Positions 34,729 to 44,252 of a DNA stretch of 64,000 nt are shown piece by piece (within the stretch, counting starts at the first letter, position 1; every line of letters begins with the position of its first letter). The stretch covers positions 17,221,368 through 17,285,367 of the forward strand of contig ML664183.1 of NCBI GenBank assembly GCA_007570785.1. The letters run 5' to 3'. The notes under the pieces were generated by a model. The model was not told the origin of the DNA. It did not search any database and saw only the letters and a program-made list of their open reading frames with translations. Both the position numbers and the translations under genes were made by a program. This DNA comes from Antilocapra americana. Its lineage: Eukaryota; Chordata; Mammalia; Artiodactyla; Antilocapridae.

Positions 34729-34736
34729 GTCTAGAT

Positions 34737-36002
34737 CACAGTGCACAGTATTTAACAAATCTTTTGGTAAGTTACTCCAGATACGTCTTCCAGGTGTCAG
34801 TTTGGCAGGGAGAATGTCCTCAATTTGCTGTACTATAAAGGTAATCATGGAAGAATTTTTATATGCTCCTTTAACATTTTACAGAACAAAGGAGGTGCTG
34901 TGGAGGTTCCAGAAAAAGTGCCAGTCCTCAATTGCTGCTGTTCTCTCTAGCATGTCCTAGATTTGAAGCCTTGGAAGAGTTTAGGTAGAAGCTACGAAAT
35001 TCAAGTGATTGCACTATGTAAATCTCTCCCTTAGTGTGTGAGAGAGAATTTTATTCTCAACCCTCCAATTAGTTCTGGCCATTCAGGACTTATTTACAAA
35101 TGATAGTTGGAGGAGACACTGGCCCAGTACACAGTCATTATTTTCTGTACTACAGCTGTTGCTGTAGTCATTATCTTTAGAAGGTAGATGATTGCTAAAT
35201 ACAATAAAAATTCTTAATACCTTGACAGTATCTGATATTTTCATTCTGTTTACTGCTAGTTAGATATAAGACAGTTAATATATTCTTATTAAAGACCTAA
35301 TTAACCTCTGTGAAACTCATGGGGAGCAAAGAGGAGGTGGTTTATAGTATTCCCATTTTAAGGGGCTATAATCAAGGCTTGCCTGGAATTACACACTATT
35401 TAAAAATTACAACTCTTGACAACTGTGATGTGTCTGTCAGTCAGGGCAGCATTCTGCTGATAGTACTGCTTCATTAGACCCTGGTTAGTGCCCAGTCATA
35501 AACGTCTCATTTCAAAATCCCCTTTAGATGCACACAGCAGATTGTGAAGAGTGGTTGCTAATTAGAGGACAATACCGCAAGGACATTGCCATGCCTAGTG
35601 GTTTACCCTTCTTAAGCAAAAACACAGCAACAGAAAAGTAAAAAGGAGAAAAGGGTAAAAGTTCAAGAAATACTAGGGGCTACTTGATGCTAACTCCTGT
35701 GCTAGGTACTATGGAAGATTAAAAATAAATATATATCATCAATATGTCATTTAATAGGTAAGCTGTAACTCAAGACTTATCTGCAGGAAACATACAGAGA
35801 ATTGTTAAAGACATAATATAACTTAAGTAAATGCCAACATGTGTAAATAAGAGATTTCTATGTCCTGGAAGGGAGAGAAGCTTTTATGAAAAAGGTAGAC
35901 TTGGAGATGGGTTTTGAAATATTAGTAAGACTGGTTCCTAGTGTCCTAGTGGGCGGTAGGAATCTGGGGAAGGGAAATAAGATTCAACTAGACAAATAGG
36001 AC
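34737..36002. other. Unique sequence
   Basis: No repeat family was recognised. A short perfect hairpin (8-bp stem, 4-base loop) lies at 35149-35168. No coding sequence is supported. Confidence 0.5.
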
Positions 36003-36015
36003 AATGAACATGGGT

Positions 36016-36383
36016 TGTTGTTGTTCAGTTGCTCAGTTGTGTCCAACTCTTTGTGATCCCATGGATTGCAGCACGCTAGCCTTCCCTGTCCTTCACTATC
36101 TCCCGGAGTTTGCTCAAACCCCTGTCCCTTGAGTTGATGATGCCATCCAACTGTCTCCTCCTCTGTTGTCCCCTTCTCCTCCTGCTTTCAATCCTTCCCA
36201 GCATCAGGGTCTTTTCCAATGAGTCTGCTCTTTGCATCAGGTGGCCAAATTACTGGAGCTTCAACTTCAACATCAGTCCTTCTGATGAATATTCAGGGTT
36301 GATTTCCTTTAGGATTGACTGGTTTGATTTTGCTCTCCAAGGGACTCTCATGAGTCTTCTCCAGCACCAAAGGCATCAATTCT
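36016..36383 (-). mobile_element. BovB LINE 3' part with target-site duplication
   Basis: Reverse BovB from ttgttgttcagttgctcag to about 36383. The flanks aatgaacatgggt (36003-36015) and aatgaatatgggt (36384-36396) are a 13-bp duplication with one mismatch. Confidence 0.93.
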
Positions 36384-36396
36384 AATGAATATGGGT

Positions 36397-36663
36397 AGAG
36401 TGAGTCTTGCTACTCTTGGAAAGAGAAATAAACTTGGGAGCTCTCAAGTGGTCATTTCCTTCTTTGTAAACTGAAGGTGTTATCCTAAAACTGGGTTTGC
36501 TTCTTGGTGGGTGTCGACCCAAAAGACACAGACAAAGATAGGGAGAGGAACAACTTACTACTTGCAGCAAGTAAGGAGAACACCAAGGATCTTTCCCAAA
36601 GCAATGTCTCACTAACAGCAAATTGCGGAAGTTTTAAGTTAAAGATACCTGCATACTCCAGGT
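36397..36663. other. Sequence with some LTR-like character
   Basis: The run ggtgggtgtcgacccaaaag and gagaacaccaaggatctttc recalls the border region of an artiodactyl ERV LTR in reverse, but I cannot follow it from end to end. Confidence 0.3.
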
Positions 36664-36880
36664 ATCTTCCCAGGTGACAAAGTGATAAAGAATCCGCCTG
36701 CCAATGCAGGAGAGGCAGGAGACTCGGGTTCAGTCTTGGAAAGAGCCCCTGAAGGAGGAAAGGGCAACCCACTCCAGCGTTCTTGTCTGGGAAATCCCTT
36801 GGACAGAGGAGCCTGGCGGGCTGCAGTCCATGGTGTCGCAAAGAGTCAGACACAACTGAGTGACTAAGCACAGAGCACAC
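36664..36880 (+). mobile_element. Bov-tA SINE
   Basis: Sense SINE with head cttcccaggtgacaaagtga, body and tail. A few bases are inserted in the head before the B box. Confidence 0.88.
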
Positions 36881-37539
36881 AGCATGTCAAGAAAGCCATG
36901 TCTGGTTTTCCTTCTCTGGGGACTTCCTACCTTATCTACTTAGAAAGGTGGAAAAACCCATAGTGTGAGGGGAGAGAGTAAACAAAGGGAAATAGAAAAG
37001 GAAATGGAGACTTCCTGGGTTCCTGTCAATACTCCAGTTCCTGGTTCTAATCTCTGTCTGAGCCTTAAATGCATCCCTGATTCACCTCAGTGTCTTCAAA
37101 TAAATTCCAGTTTTTTGTTGACCAGGGAGAGAACCCAAGCAGTCATAGAAGCCAGGAATCCTACCCACAGGCATAGGAAAAGGCCCCGACCAGAGGTTAC
37201 CAGATCCAAGCCTCAGGGTAAACACTTGGAATCAGCCCTGTTGTCTGCATCTGGTTCTTCTGATCTGATCAAACTTGTTTTGGAAACTGGGCTGTGGGTT
37301 GGCCAGATGATGATCCGAAAAAGGCCTCTAAAGGCCTAAGAGAGCTTACAAGGTCTTGTTTCTGCTACTCAGGCTTTGTGGGTCTAGATTCTCCCACTGA
37401 GACAAATTGCCATGGACACACAGAAGCCTCCTTGCTTCCTGAATACTATTTGACTTTGACTATGGTTTGGCAAGTGATGGCTTCTGCTCATAGGTCAACA
37501 GTCAACTGGATAAAACCACTGCATTTTTGATCAGGTACA
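36881..37539. other. Unique sequence
   Basis: A 124-codon forward frame (36965-37339) has no recognised domain and is probably chance. Confidence 0.45.
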
Positions 37540-37548
37540 TTACCTTCT

Positions 37549-37770
37549 GGTCTTCCCTTATAGCTCAGTTGGTAAATAATCTGCCTGCAATGCAGGAGAC
37601 CCAGGTTTGATTCCTTGGTCGGGAAGATCTCCTGGAGAAGGAAATGGCAACTCACTCCAGTATTCTTGCCTGGAGAATCCCATGGATAGATGAGCCTGGC
37701 AGGCTATAGTCCATGGGATCACAAGAGTAGGACACGACTTAGCAACTGAACCACCACCACTACCACCAGG
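37549..37770 (+). mobile_element. Bov-tA SINE with target-site duplication
   Basis: A full-length sense SINE ending in a CAC-rich tail (accaccaccactaccacc). The string ttaccttct lies at 37540-37548 and 37771-37779, an exact 9-bp duplication. Confidence 0.93.
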
Positions 37771-38009
37771 TTACCTTCTAAAGGTAGAAGGAGTCATTCA
37801 TCAGGAACTAAACCACCTACTTCAGAATAGCTATTCTGGCAAGTGAACTTGCCAAATACCAGATACTTGCCAAATACTAGTGCTTTCTCTAGTATTTGCT
37901 CTTAATATTAATTTAAAACATATTTTAATGACAGATTGTGACTTGGAGGTGATTCATTTTTATAGTTGTCTTGACAATAATGTAATTTATGATATTCTAT
38001 GTCCTTGAG

Positions 38010-39459
38010 CTAGTGAAGGTGATGGAATTCCAGTTGAGCTATTTCAAATCCTAAAAGATGATGCTGTGAAAGTGCTGCATTCAATATGCCAGCAAATTTG
38101 GAAAACTCAGCAATGGCCATAGGACTGGTAAAGGTCAGTTTACATTCCTATCCCAAAGAAAGGCAATGCCAAAGAATGCTCAACTACCGCACAATTGCAC
38201 TCATTTCACACACTAGTAAAGTAATGCTCAAAATTCTCCAAGCCAGGCTTCAGCAATACATGAACCGTGAACTTCCAGATGTTCAAGCTGGTTTTAGAAA
38301 AGGCAGAAGAACCAGAGATCAAATTGCCAACATCCACTGGATTTTCGAAAAAGCAAGAGAGTTCCAGAAAAACATCTACTGCTTTATTGACTATTCCAAA
38401 GCCTTTGATTGTGTGGATCACAATAAACTGTGGAAAATTCTGAAAGAGATGGGAATACCAGACCATCTGACTTGTCTCTTGAGAAACCTGTAAGCAGGTC
38501 AGGAAGCAAAATTAGAACTGGACATGGAACAGCAGACTGGTTCCAAATAGGAAAAGGAGTATGTCAAGGCTCTATATTGTCACCCTGCTTATTTAACTTA
38601 TATGCAGAATACATCATGAGAAATGCTGGGCTGGAAGAAGCACAAGCTGGAATCAAGATTGCCAAGAGAAATATCAATAACCTCAGATATGCAGATGACA
38701 CCACCCTTATGGCAGAAAGTGAAGAGGAACTTAAAAGCCTCTTGATGAAAGTGAAAGAGGAGAGTGAAAAAGTTGCCTTAAAGCTAAACATTCAGAAAAC
38801 TAAGATCATGGCATCTGATCTCATCACTTCATGGCAAATAGATGGGGAAACAGTGTCAGACTTTATTTTTCTGGGCCCCAAAATCACTGCAGATGGTGAT
38901 TGAAGCCATGAAATCAAAAGACGCATACTCCTTGGAAGGAAAATTATGGTCAACCTGGATAACATATTGAAAAGCAGAGACATTACTTTGCCAACAAAGG
39001 TCTGTCTAGTCACAGCTATGTTTTTTCCAGTAGTCATGTATGGATGTGAGAGTTGGACAGTGAAAAAGGCTTAGCGCCGAAGAATTGATGCTTTTGAACT
39101 GTGGTGTTGGAGAAGACTCTTGAGAGTCCCTTGGACTGCAAGGAGATCCATCCAGTCCATCCTAAAGGAGATCAGTCCTGGGTGTTCATTGGAAGGACTG
39201 ATGTTGAAGCTGAAACTCCAATATTTTGGCCATCTCATGTGAAGAGTTGACTCATTGGAAAAGACCCTGATGCTTGAAGGATTGGTGGCAGGAGGAGAAG
39301 GGGAAGACAGAGGATGAGATGGCTGGAAGGCATCATCGACTCAATGGACATGGGTTTGGATGGACTCCGGGAGCTGGTGATAGACAGGGAGGCCTGGCGT
39401 GCCACGGTTCATGGGGTCACAGAGAGTTGGACATGACTGAGCGACTGAACTGATACTGA
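38010..39459 (+). mobile_element. BovB LINE, 1.45 kb, includes the RT catalytic region
   Basis: The longest sense BovB in the window, from the N-terminal part of the RT domain to the 3' terminus (ctgaactgatactgat). The flanks tgtccttgag (38000-38009) and tgtacttgag (39460-39469) are a 10-bp target-site duplication with one mismatch, so the element is 5'-truncated and otherwise complete. Confidence 0.95.
38015..38903 (+). pseudogene. BovB reverse transcriptase, broken
   Basis: This is the RTE-clade reverse transcriptase that copies BovB RNA at the target site. Conserved blocks in order are NYRTIALISHTSK, QAGFRKGRRTRDQI, motif A (IDYSKAFDCVDH, codons at about 38386-38421), motif B (GVCQGSILSPCLFN) and motif C (LRYADDTTLM, with YADD at 38688-38699). 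The catalytic aspartates of motifs A and C are therefore present. The frame is nevertheless dead. Set against the BovB frame as I know it, there are stops at 38120-38122 and 38129-38131 and a one-base loss near 38182. A stop at 38491-38493 and a one-base loss near 38504 follow; the sister copy at 48968 lacks both. The endonuclease domain is missing through truncation. Confidence 0.9.
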
Positions 39460-39469
39460 TGTACTTGAG

Positions 39470-40031
39470 AATCCTGAAATTTTACAACCAAACAGTATGC
39501 TGTTTACTTAAATTTTGAACGGAAAAATTCACTGGTAAAACTCATTAGGGTTCAGTAGACTAGAGAAGGAAAATTATTTGTTTTCCTTAATTTTTCTTTT
39601 TCTTTTTTTGGTTACAAATAGTAGTGACTTAACAACCATGACTACATTGAATATCAAGGAGGATCATCTCAAGTATTTCTTAAAATCACCTTACCTAGAA
39701 TTTATTTTCACTGCTTTTCAATTTCTTATTTTCCTGAGTTTTTTTTATAACTCTTGAATTATCTTATGAAATTGGAACAAATTGGAAATAGTTTTATACC
39801 TTGCTTTTTTCCATGTATTTTATATATTTTATATATATATATAGTCTTAAAATTATTCATGAAAAGGAATTTAGAATGGTTTTTATTATGAAACATTTCA
39901 AACATAGGAAAATCAGTAATTAAGGGCAAAAAATTACAAGTATCACCCTAGTAAAAGCACTTACAAAGAAAAATCACTACTATTTTACAAAACTCAGTTC
40001 AGCTTTACGTTTGGGGTGGAGGGGCACTTTT
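39470..40031. other. AT-rich sequence, possible old L1 patch
   Basis: At about 39875-39990 tttattatgaaacatttcaa and acataggaaaatcag recall an L1M 3' end, but weakly. Otherwise unique. Confidence 0.35.
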
Positions 40032-40961
40032 GACTGGTTCCAAATTAGGAAAGGAGTATGTCAAGGCTATATATTGTCACCTGCTTATTTAACTTTTATG
40101 CAGAGTACATCATGAGAAATGCTGGACTGGATGAAGCACAAGCTGGAATCAAGATCGCTGGGAGAAATATCAATAGCCCCTGATATGCAGACGACACCAC
40201 ACTTATTGTAGAAAGTGAAGAAGAACTAAAGAGGCTCTTGTTGAAAGTGAAAGAGGAGAGTGAAAAAGTTAGCTTAAAACTCAACATTCAGAAAACTAAG
40301 ATCATGGCATCCGGTCCCATCACTTCAGGGCAAATAGATGGGGAAATAGTGGAAACAGAGATTTTACTTTTGGGGGCTCTAAAATCACTGCAGATGGTGA
40401 TTGCAGCCATGAAATTAAAATACTCTTGCTCCTTGGAAGGAAGGTTATGACCAACCTAGACAGCATATTAAAAAGCAGAGACATTACTTTGCCAACAAAG
40501 GTCTGTCTAGTCACAGCTATGGTTTTTCCAGTAGTCATCTATGGATCTGAGAGTTTGACTATAAAGAAAGCTGAGCACCAAAGAATTGATGCTTTTGGAC
40601 TGTGGTGTTGGATAAGACTCTTGAGAATCCCTTGGATAGCAAGGAGATCCAACTAATCCATCCTAAAGGAAATCAGTCCTGACTATTCATTGGAAAGATT
40701 GATGCTGAAGCTGAAACTCCAATACTTTGGCCAGCTGATGGGAAGAACTGACTCACTGGAAAAGACCCTGATGCTGGGAAAGATTGAAGGCGAGAGGAGA
40801 AGGGGACAAGAGAGGATGAGATGGTTGGATGGCATCATCAGCTAAATGGACCTGAGTTTGAGTAAGCACCGGGAGTTGGTGATGGACAGGGAAGCCTGGC
40901 ATGCTGCAGTGCATGGGGTCGCAGAGTCAGTAGGACTGGGTGACTGAACTGAACTGAGACT
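40032..40961 (+). mobile_element. BovB LINE, degenerate second copy
   Basis: Sense BovB from motif B (gactggttccaaattagg) to the 3' terminus. The catalytic region reads cctgatatgcagacgac, where the arginine codon before YADD has become a TGA stop, and more indels follow, so it is non-coding. It lies about 570 bases downstream of the previous BovB in the same orientation. Confidence 0.93.
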
Positions 40962-41600
40962 CCTTGACGTGTGTCAACACCAGCTGCTTCTTTGAACCGC
41001 GTTTTCTAGAACTCCAAAGTCTGGCCATTCTGCATAAACAGCATTTAAGAGAAACCAGCCAGCAGTTTTCTGGCACTTCCTCAGTTTGAAAAAATTTACA
41101 TCACAAGAAAGCAAGCCTTTCTTGCACTTCTTTGGTGCAAACTGATGACAATAGTCATATGGCTACTATGACTCAAAGGGCTTTGCCCTCTGCACACTCA
41201 AAATATGTTGCTGAACTGAGTTGCAGTTGTTATTTTAAACCCCTACGTGACAAATGTACTTTTAAAAATCTCCCTGAAAGAGCAGTATAGTGACATAACA
41301 GTGAAGCAGCCAGAGTGAAGGGTGCGATTAAAACGCGGCACTGGGTCACCCTGTCCGACCAGTTCACCCTCTTCTGGGGCAAAATTTCAATGCCTCGTTT
41401 ATAAAGTGAGGAGCCCTAAAACTTGGTTGAAATAAAAAAGTTCACCAGAACCAGCTGGAGGGCTTACTGAGGTGGCAGGATACCTCCTCTCCCCTAGCAG
41501 TGTTTCTGATTCAAAATGCTAGAGGTCTAGCATTTCACATTTCACATTTCTAACAAATTCTCGGGTGATGGCGACTCATCTGGTTCCAAGGCCACAGGGA
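40962..41600. other. Unique sequence upstream of the CpG island
   Basis: No repeat was recognised. GC content rises towards the right. Confidence 0.5.
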
Positions 41601-42078
41601 CCCCAAGTGGCAGGACATCAATAAAGATCCACTATTAACATCACCATTCCAGCTGTGCACCGGCAGGGGCCGGGGGCTACTACATCTCAGGGATGGCGAC
41701 GGCCTCTGTCCAGATGCTCCTGCCGACCCACCACGTCTCCGCAGGAACAGATCCGAACAGGGAAGCAGCTGGAGCGACGGCGTCACCGCCTTACAGACGG
41801 GGACCCCTTTCTCCAACGTCGTCCTCTGGGAAGCAGCACAGGCCACCCACCCCCGGAATCGTGCCCTCTGTTTTGCAGCCGTGCGTTTTCAGCCCTCGCG
41901 GGAGCCTGTCCCCTCAGAAACCTAGGGCCAGAGCCGGGCTTCCAGCGCCCTGGGGCGGGGTGGAGGCAGGTGCGGAGCCGAAGCCCGGGCCCGGCGTGAG
42001 GGCGTGGCGCGGAGCCGCGCTCTCTGCCCCCATCCTGCCGACTCCCCGGCCCGTCCCGACTGCCCACCGACCCAGCGG

Positions 42079-42090
42079 AAGATGGCTGCC
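42079..42090 (+). promoter_or_regulatory. YY1-like motif
   Basis: AAGATGGCTGCC is close to the YY1 consensus often found just downstream of housekeeping start sites. The ATG inside it also begins a long but unrecognised open frame. Confidence 0.5.
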
Positions 42091-42106
42091 CGGAGCGCCG
42101 CGGCCA

Positions 42107-42114
42107 GTCACGTG
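42107..42114 (+). promoter_or_regulatory. E-box (GTCACGTG)
   Basis: A palindromic CACGTG core at 42109-42114 in a GTCACGTG context, favoured by USF and MiT/TFE family factors. Confidence 0.5.
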
Positions 42115-42345
42115 TCACGGCGAGACCGCCGCTCGCCCCCTCCCCCGCTCGCCGAGTCCGGACCCCACGGGACGCGCAGCCCTAGGCCGCCTCTCCGCCA
42201 CCCGGGAGCCCAGGGGTACAGACAGGAAGGGAGGCCCACTGCAGAAAGCCCGCTCGCCCGGGCGTCCGCTCCGCGGGCGCAGGGCTCCGGCTCTGGCAGC
42301 CGAGAAAAGCCTTGCTTCGAGCGACCTGCAGCAGGTCGGGGCACT

Positions 42346-42357
42346 GGGCATGCGCAG
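42346..42357 (+). promoter_or_regulatory. NRF1-like site
   Basis: GGGCATGCGCAG has the GCATGCGC core of NRF1 sites and sits directly before the 22-bp tandem repeat. Confidence 0.5.
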
Positions 42358-42410
42358 CGCTCCGGCCCGCGTGCGCCGGCGCTCCGGCCCGCGTGCGCCG
42401 GCGCTCCGGC
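42357..42410. repeat. 22-bp GC-rich tandem repeat, about 2.5 copies
   Basis: Units at 42357-42378 and 42379-42400 are identical, followed by a partial third copy (42401-42410). Each contains gcgtgcgc and gctccggc. Confidence 0.97.
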
Positions 42411-42658
42411 TTTTCCCGCAGCTCCGTCCGCTCGGCCGGAGGTGGGGCCGGGAGGGGGCGGGCCCGAGCCTCCCCCTCCGGCTGAAGGTACTCCGGGCCT
42501 CGCTCGCCTTCGCTCCCTGCTCTTGGGCTGGGAGTCTGTGAATAGAGGTTTGAAAATTAACCGGAGAGTCTGAGGTCCGCCATTTAATTTTCTGTTTGTT
42601 AGTTTTTTATGGTCAATCACGAGTTAATTCCAAGTGCTGTACTCCTAGGCTCGGGGGC

Positions 42659-42675
42659 GGGGGGGGGGGGGGGGG
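42659..42675. repeat. G17 homopolymer
   Basis: Seventeen consecutive G within the CpG-rich region, prone to length error and able to form a quadruplex. Confidence 0.9.
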
Positions 42676-43011
42676 AGACAATCCGCGGGCAGCCAGCAAA
42701 CTCGTGCCTGCGAACCGGGTCTCCAGAAGGCCGAGTTTGCCTTCTCTGTTCTGACCAGCTCCAGCTCTTCACCTCTCCGGTTTTGCCCCAAGTGGAATAC
42801 CGTCCCCAGCCGGAAAACCTGGCTCCCGTCCGGCCTCACTAAACGGACCCCGAAAAATGTGCAAGCCGAGCCTCTTCCCTCGGTGGAGAGAACGCCCGCC
42901 TCCCGAGCTTCCAGCTCCTTGAAAATTAAATAACAGGGTGCCAAGCCTCGCTTGCCCCTAGCTGCGCAGTCTGGCCGGGGTCCCGCCGGGTCCAGGGACG
43001 AGCTCCCTGCA

Positions 43012-43040
43012 GACCCCGCCCGCCCGCCCCGCCCTCCCAG
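43012..43040. promoter_or_regulatory. Clustered GC boxes
   Basis: Several overlapping ccgccc motifs (Sp/KLF sites on the opposite strand) lie just upstream of the candidate first exon. Confidence 0.6.
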
Positions 43041-43089
43041 CTGCCGCGAACACCCGGAGGAGCGGATTTGCGTAGCGCGGGCAGCTGGG

Positions 43090-43379
43090 CCGGCTCGGGC
43101 AGCGGACTGGGCATGCTCGGCAGCCCGGGAGGCTCGCGGTGGCTAGTTGGAAGCGTTCGCACCAGCTAGGCAGAGGCCGGGGCAGCGGCGGCGGCAGCGA
43201 GGGGCAGCACGGGAGCGGGAAGGGCCGGCCAGGGAAGGCTGCTCTCGCCTAGCGCCCGGCGAGCCGGACAGAGAGCGCAATCCGGGTACGGAGCCCCAAC
43301 GCTGCCCTGCCCCGGATTTCATTCCGCGGCTGGGGGCTCGGCGAGCGGAATTCCGGCGGCTGCCGCGACTCCGGGGCAA
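43090..43379 (+). other. Candidate non-coding first exon
   Basis: A GC-rich 5'-UTR-like segment with GGC-type repeats (gcggcggcggcagcg at about 43184-43198) ends at a splice donor reading GCAA|GTGAGT, with GT at 43380-43381. The start is a guess, placed downstream of the GC boxes. Open frames run through but none has a recognised product. If it is real, translation would start in a later exon outside this window or too short to see here. Confidence 0.45.
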
Positions 43380-44252
43380 GTGAGTCGTGGGGCGGCGGGA
43401 GAGAGCCGATCGCTGGGGAGCAGATCGGACACCCACCTCTAGGGCCTGGCCTGACGCCAGGAAAGGTGTGCCGACAACCCCCGGGCGAGGGGGCGTGAGC
43501 GCTGCCCGCTCAGTGCCTGGAGCGTACCTGGCTGGCACTCCCCCCGCGCCGCCGCTCGTGGGGCGGGGGGCGGTCCCGCAGCTGTTCTCGGGGCCACGAG
43601 GGGGCGGGCCGCCTGCGGGGCTCCCGGACCTAGCTGGGGCGGGGAGAAAGGCGGAGGCGTCAGCGGGCACCTTTTAGGAGGTCCTGCGTGCTGCCTGGAA
43701 GGCTGCCTAGTCCCGGTTTAGGGCGAGCGGACTGTGGCGGGGCCGAAGAACCTTCGGACAGTGGCAGGCACGGGTCGGGAGGGTCCGACCCCAAATCACG
43801 GCCCTACCCCCACCTGGTGGCGGCGTGACAGTTGGTACCTCTGGGTCCGATCGCAGCTGGCCAGGCACTCTGAGTTTCGGGGTACTCCCGCCACCCTCCT
43901 CCCCCGCTCGATGTCCGTGGACAGAACAGGTGGGACCCCTTTCGCTGAGCAGCGAGTCCCCTACACAGACCTCTTAACAGCCTCCAGGTTTGGGAGCGGC
44001 TCTGACACGGTGGGGCTGCCCCTACGCGTGAGGGTGCTTAGGGGTAAGGCCTTGGAGGAGCCATCGGCGCAGCCTGGAGCTGGGCATTCTTTCCAGGACG
44101 CGGCTCTTCCCCTGAATGAGGGGTCTCCGCGATTACGAGGCGACTTGTCAAGGGCAGAGCAGCGACAGCAGGGCTGTTTCTCCCACCTTCTTAGCCAGGC
44201 TCGGGCTTTCTGCTTCCTCCGGTGGATCGGGTACGGTGTCCTGGTCCGCTAA

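Larger units (their letters stand above)
41640..44130 (+). promoter_or_regulatory. CpG island, probable gene promoter
   Basis: GC content and CpG density are strikingly higher here than anywhere else in the window, and no transposons are seen. CpGs are dense at 41690-42530 and again at 42960-43660, with an AT-richer gap at about 42535-42650. Promoter-type motifs include a YY1-like AAGATGGCTGCC (42079-42090), an E-box in GTCACGTG (42107-42114), an NRF1-like GGGCATGCGCAG (42346-42357) and clustered GC boxes (about 43012-43040). There is no clear TATA box. This is the classic form of a broadly active mammalian promoter. A splice donor at 43380 points to rightward transcription; divergent leftward transcription is possible. 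I cannot identify the gene. Confidence 0.85.

Noticed and set aside
37294..37530. 78-codon forward frame and the overlapping 124-codon frame at 36965-37339
   Set aside because: They overlap in different frames, with no domain and no splice signals in keeping with an exon.
43734..44252. 172-codon forward frame after the candidate donor
   Set aside because: It lies in GC-rich sequence directly downstream of the island where stops are rare. No domain, and it sits in the predicted intron.
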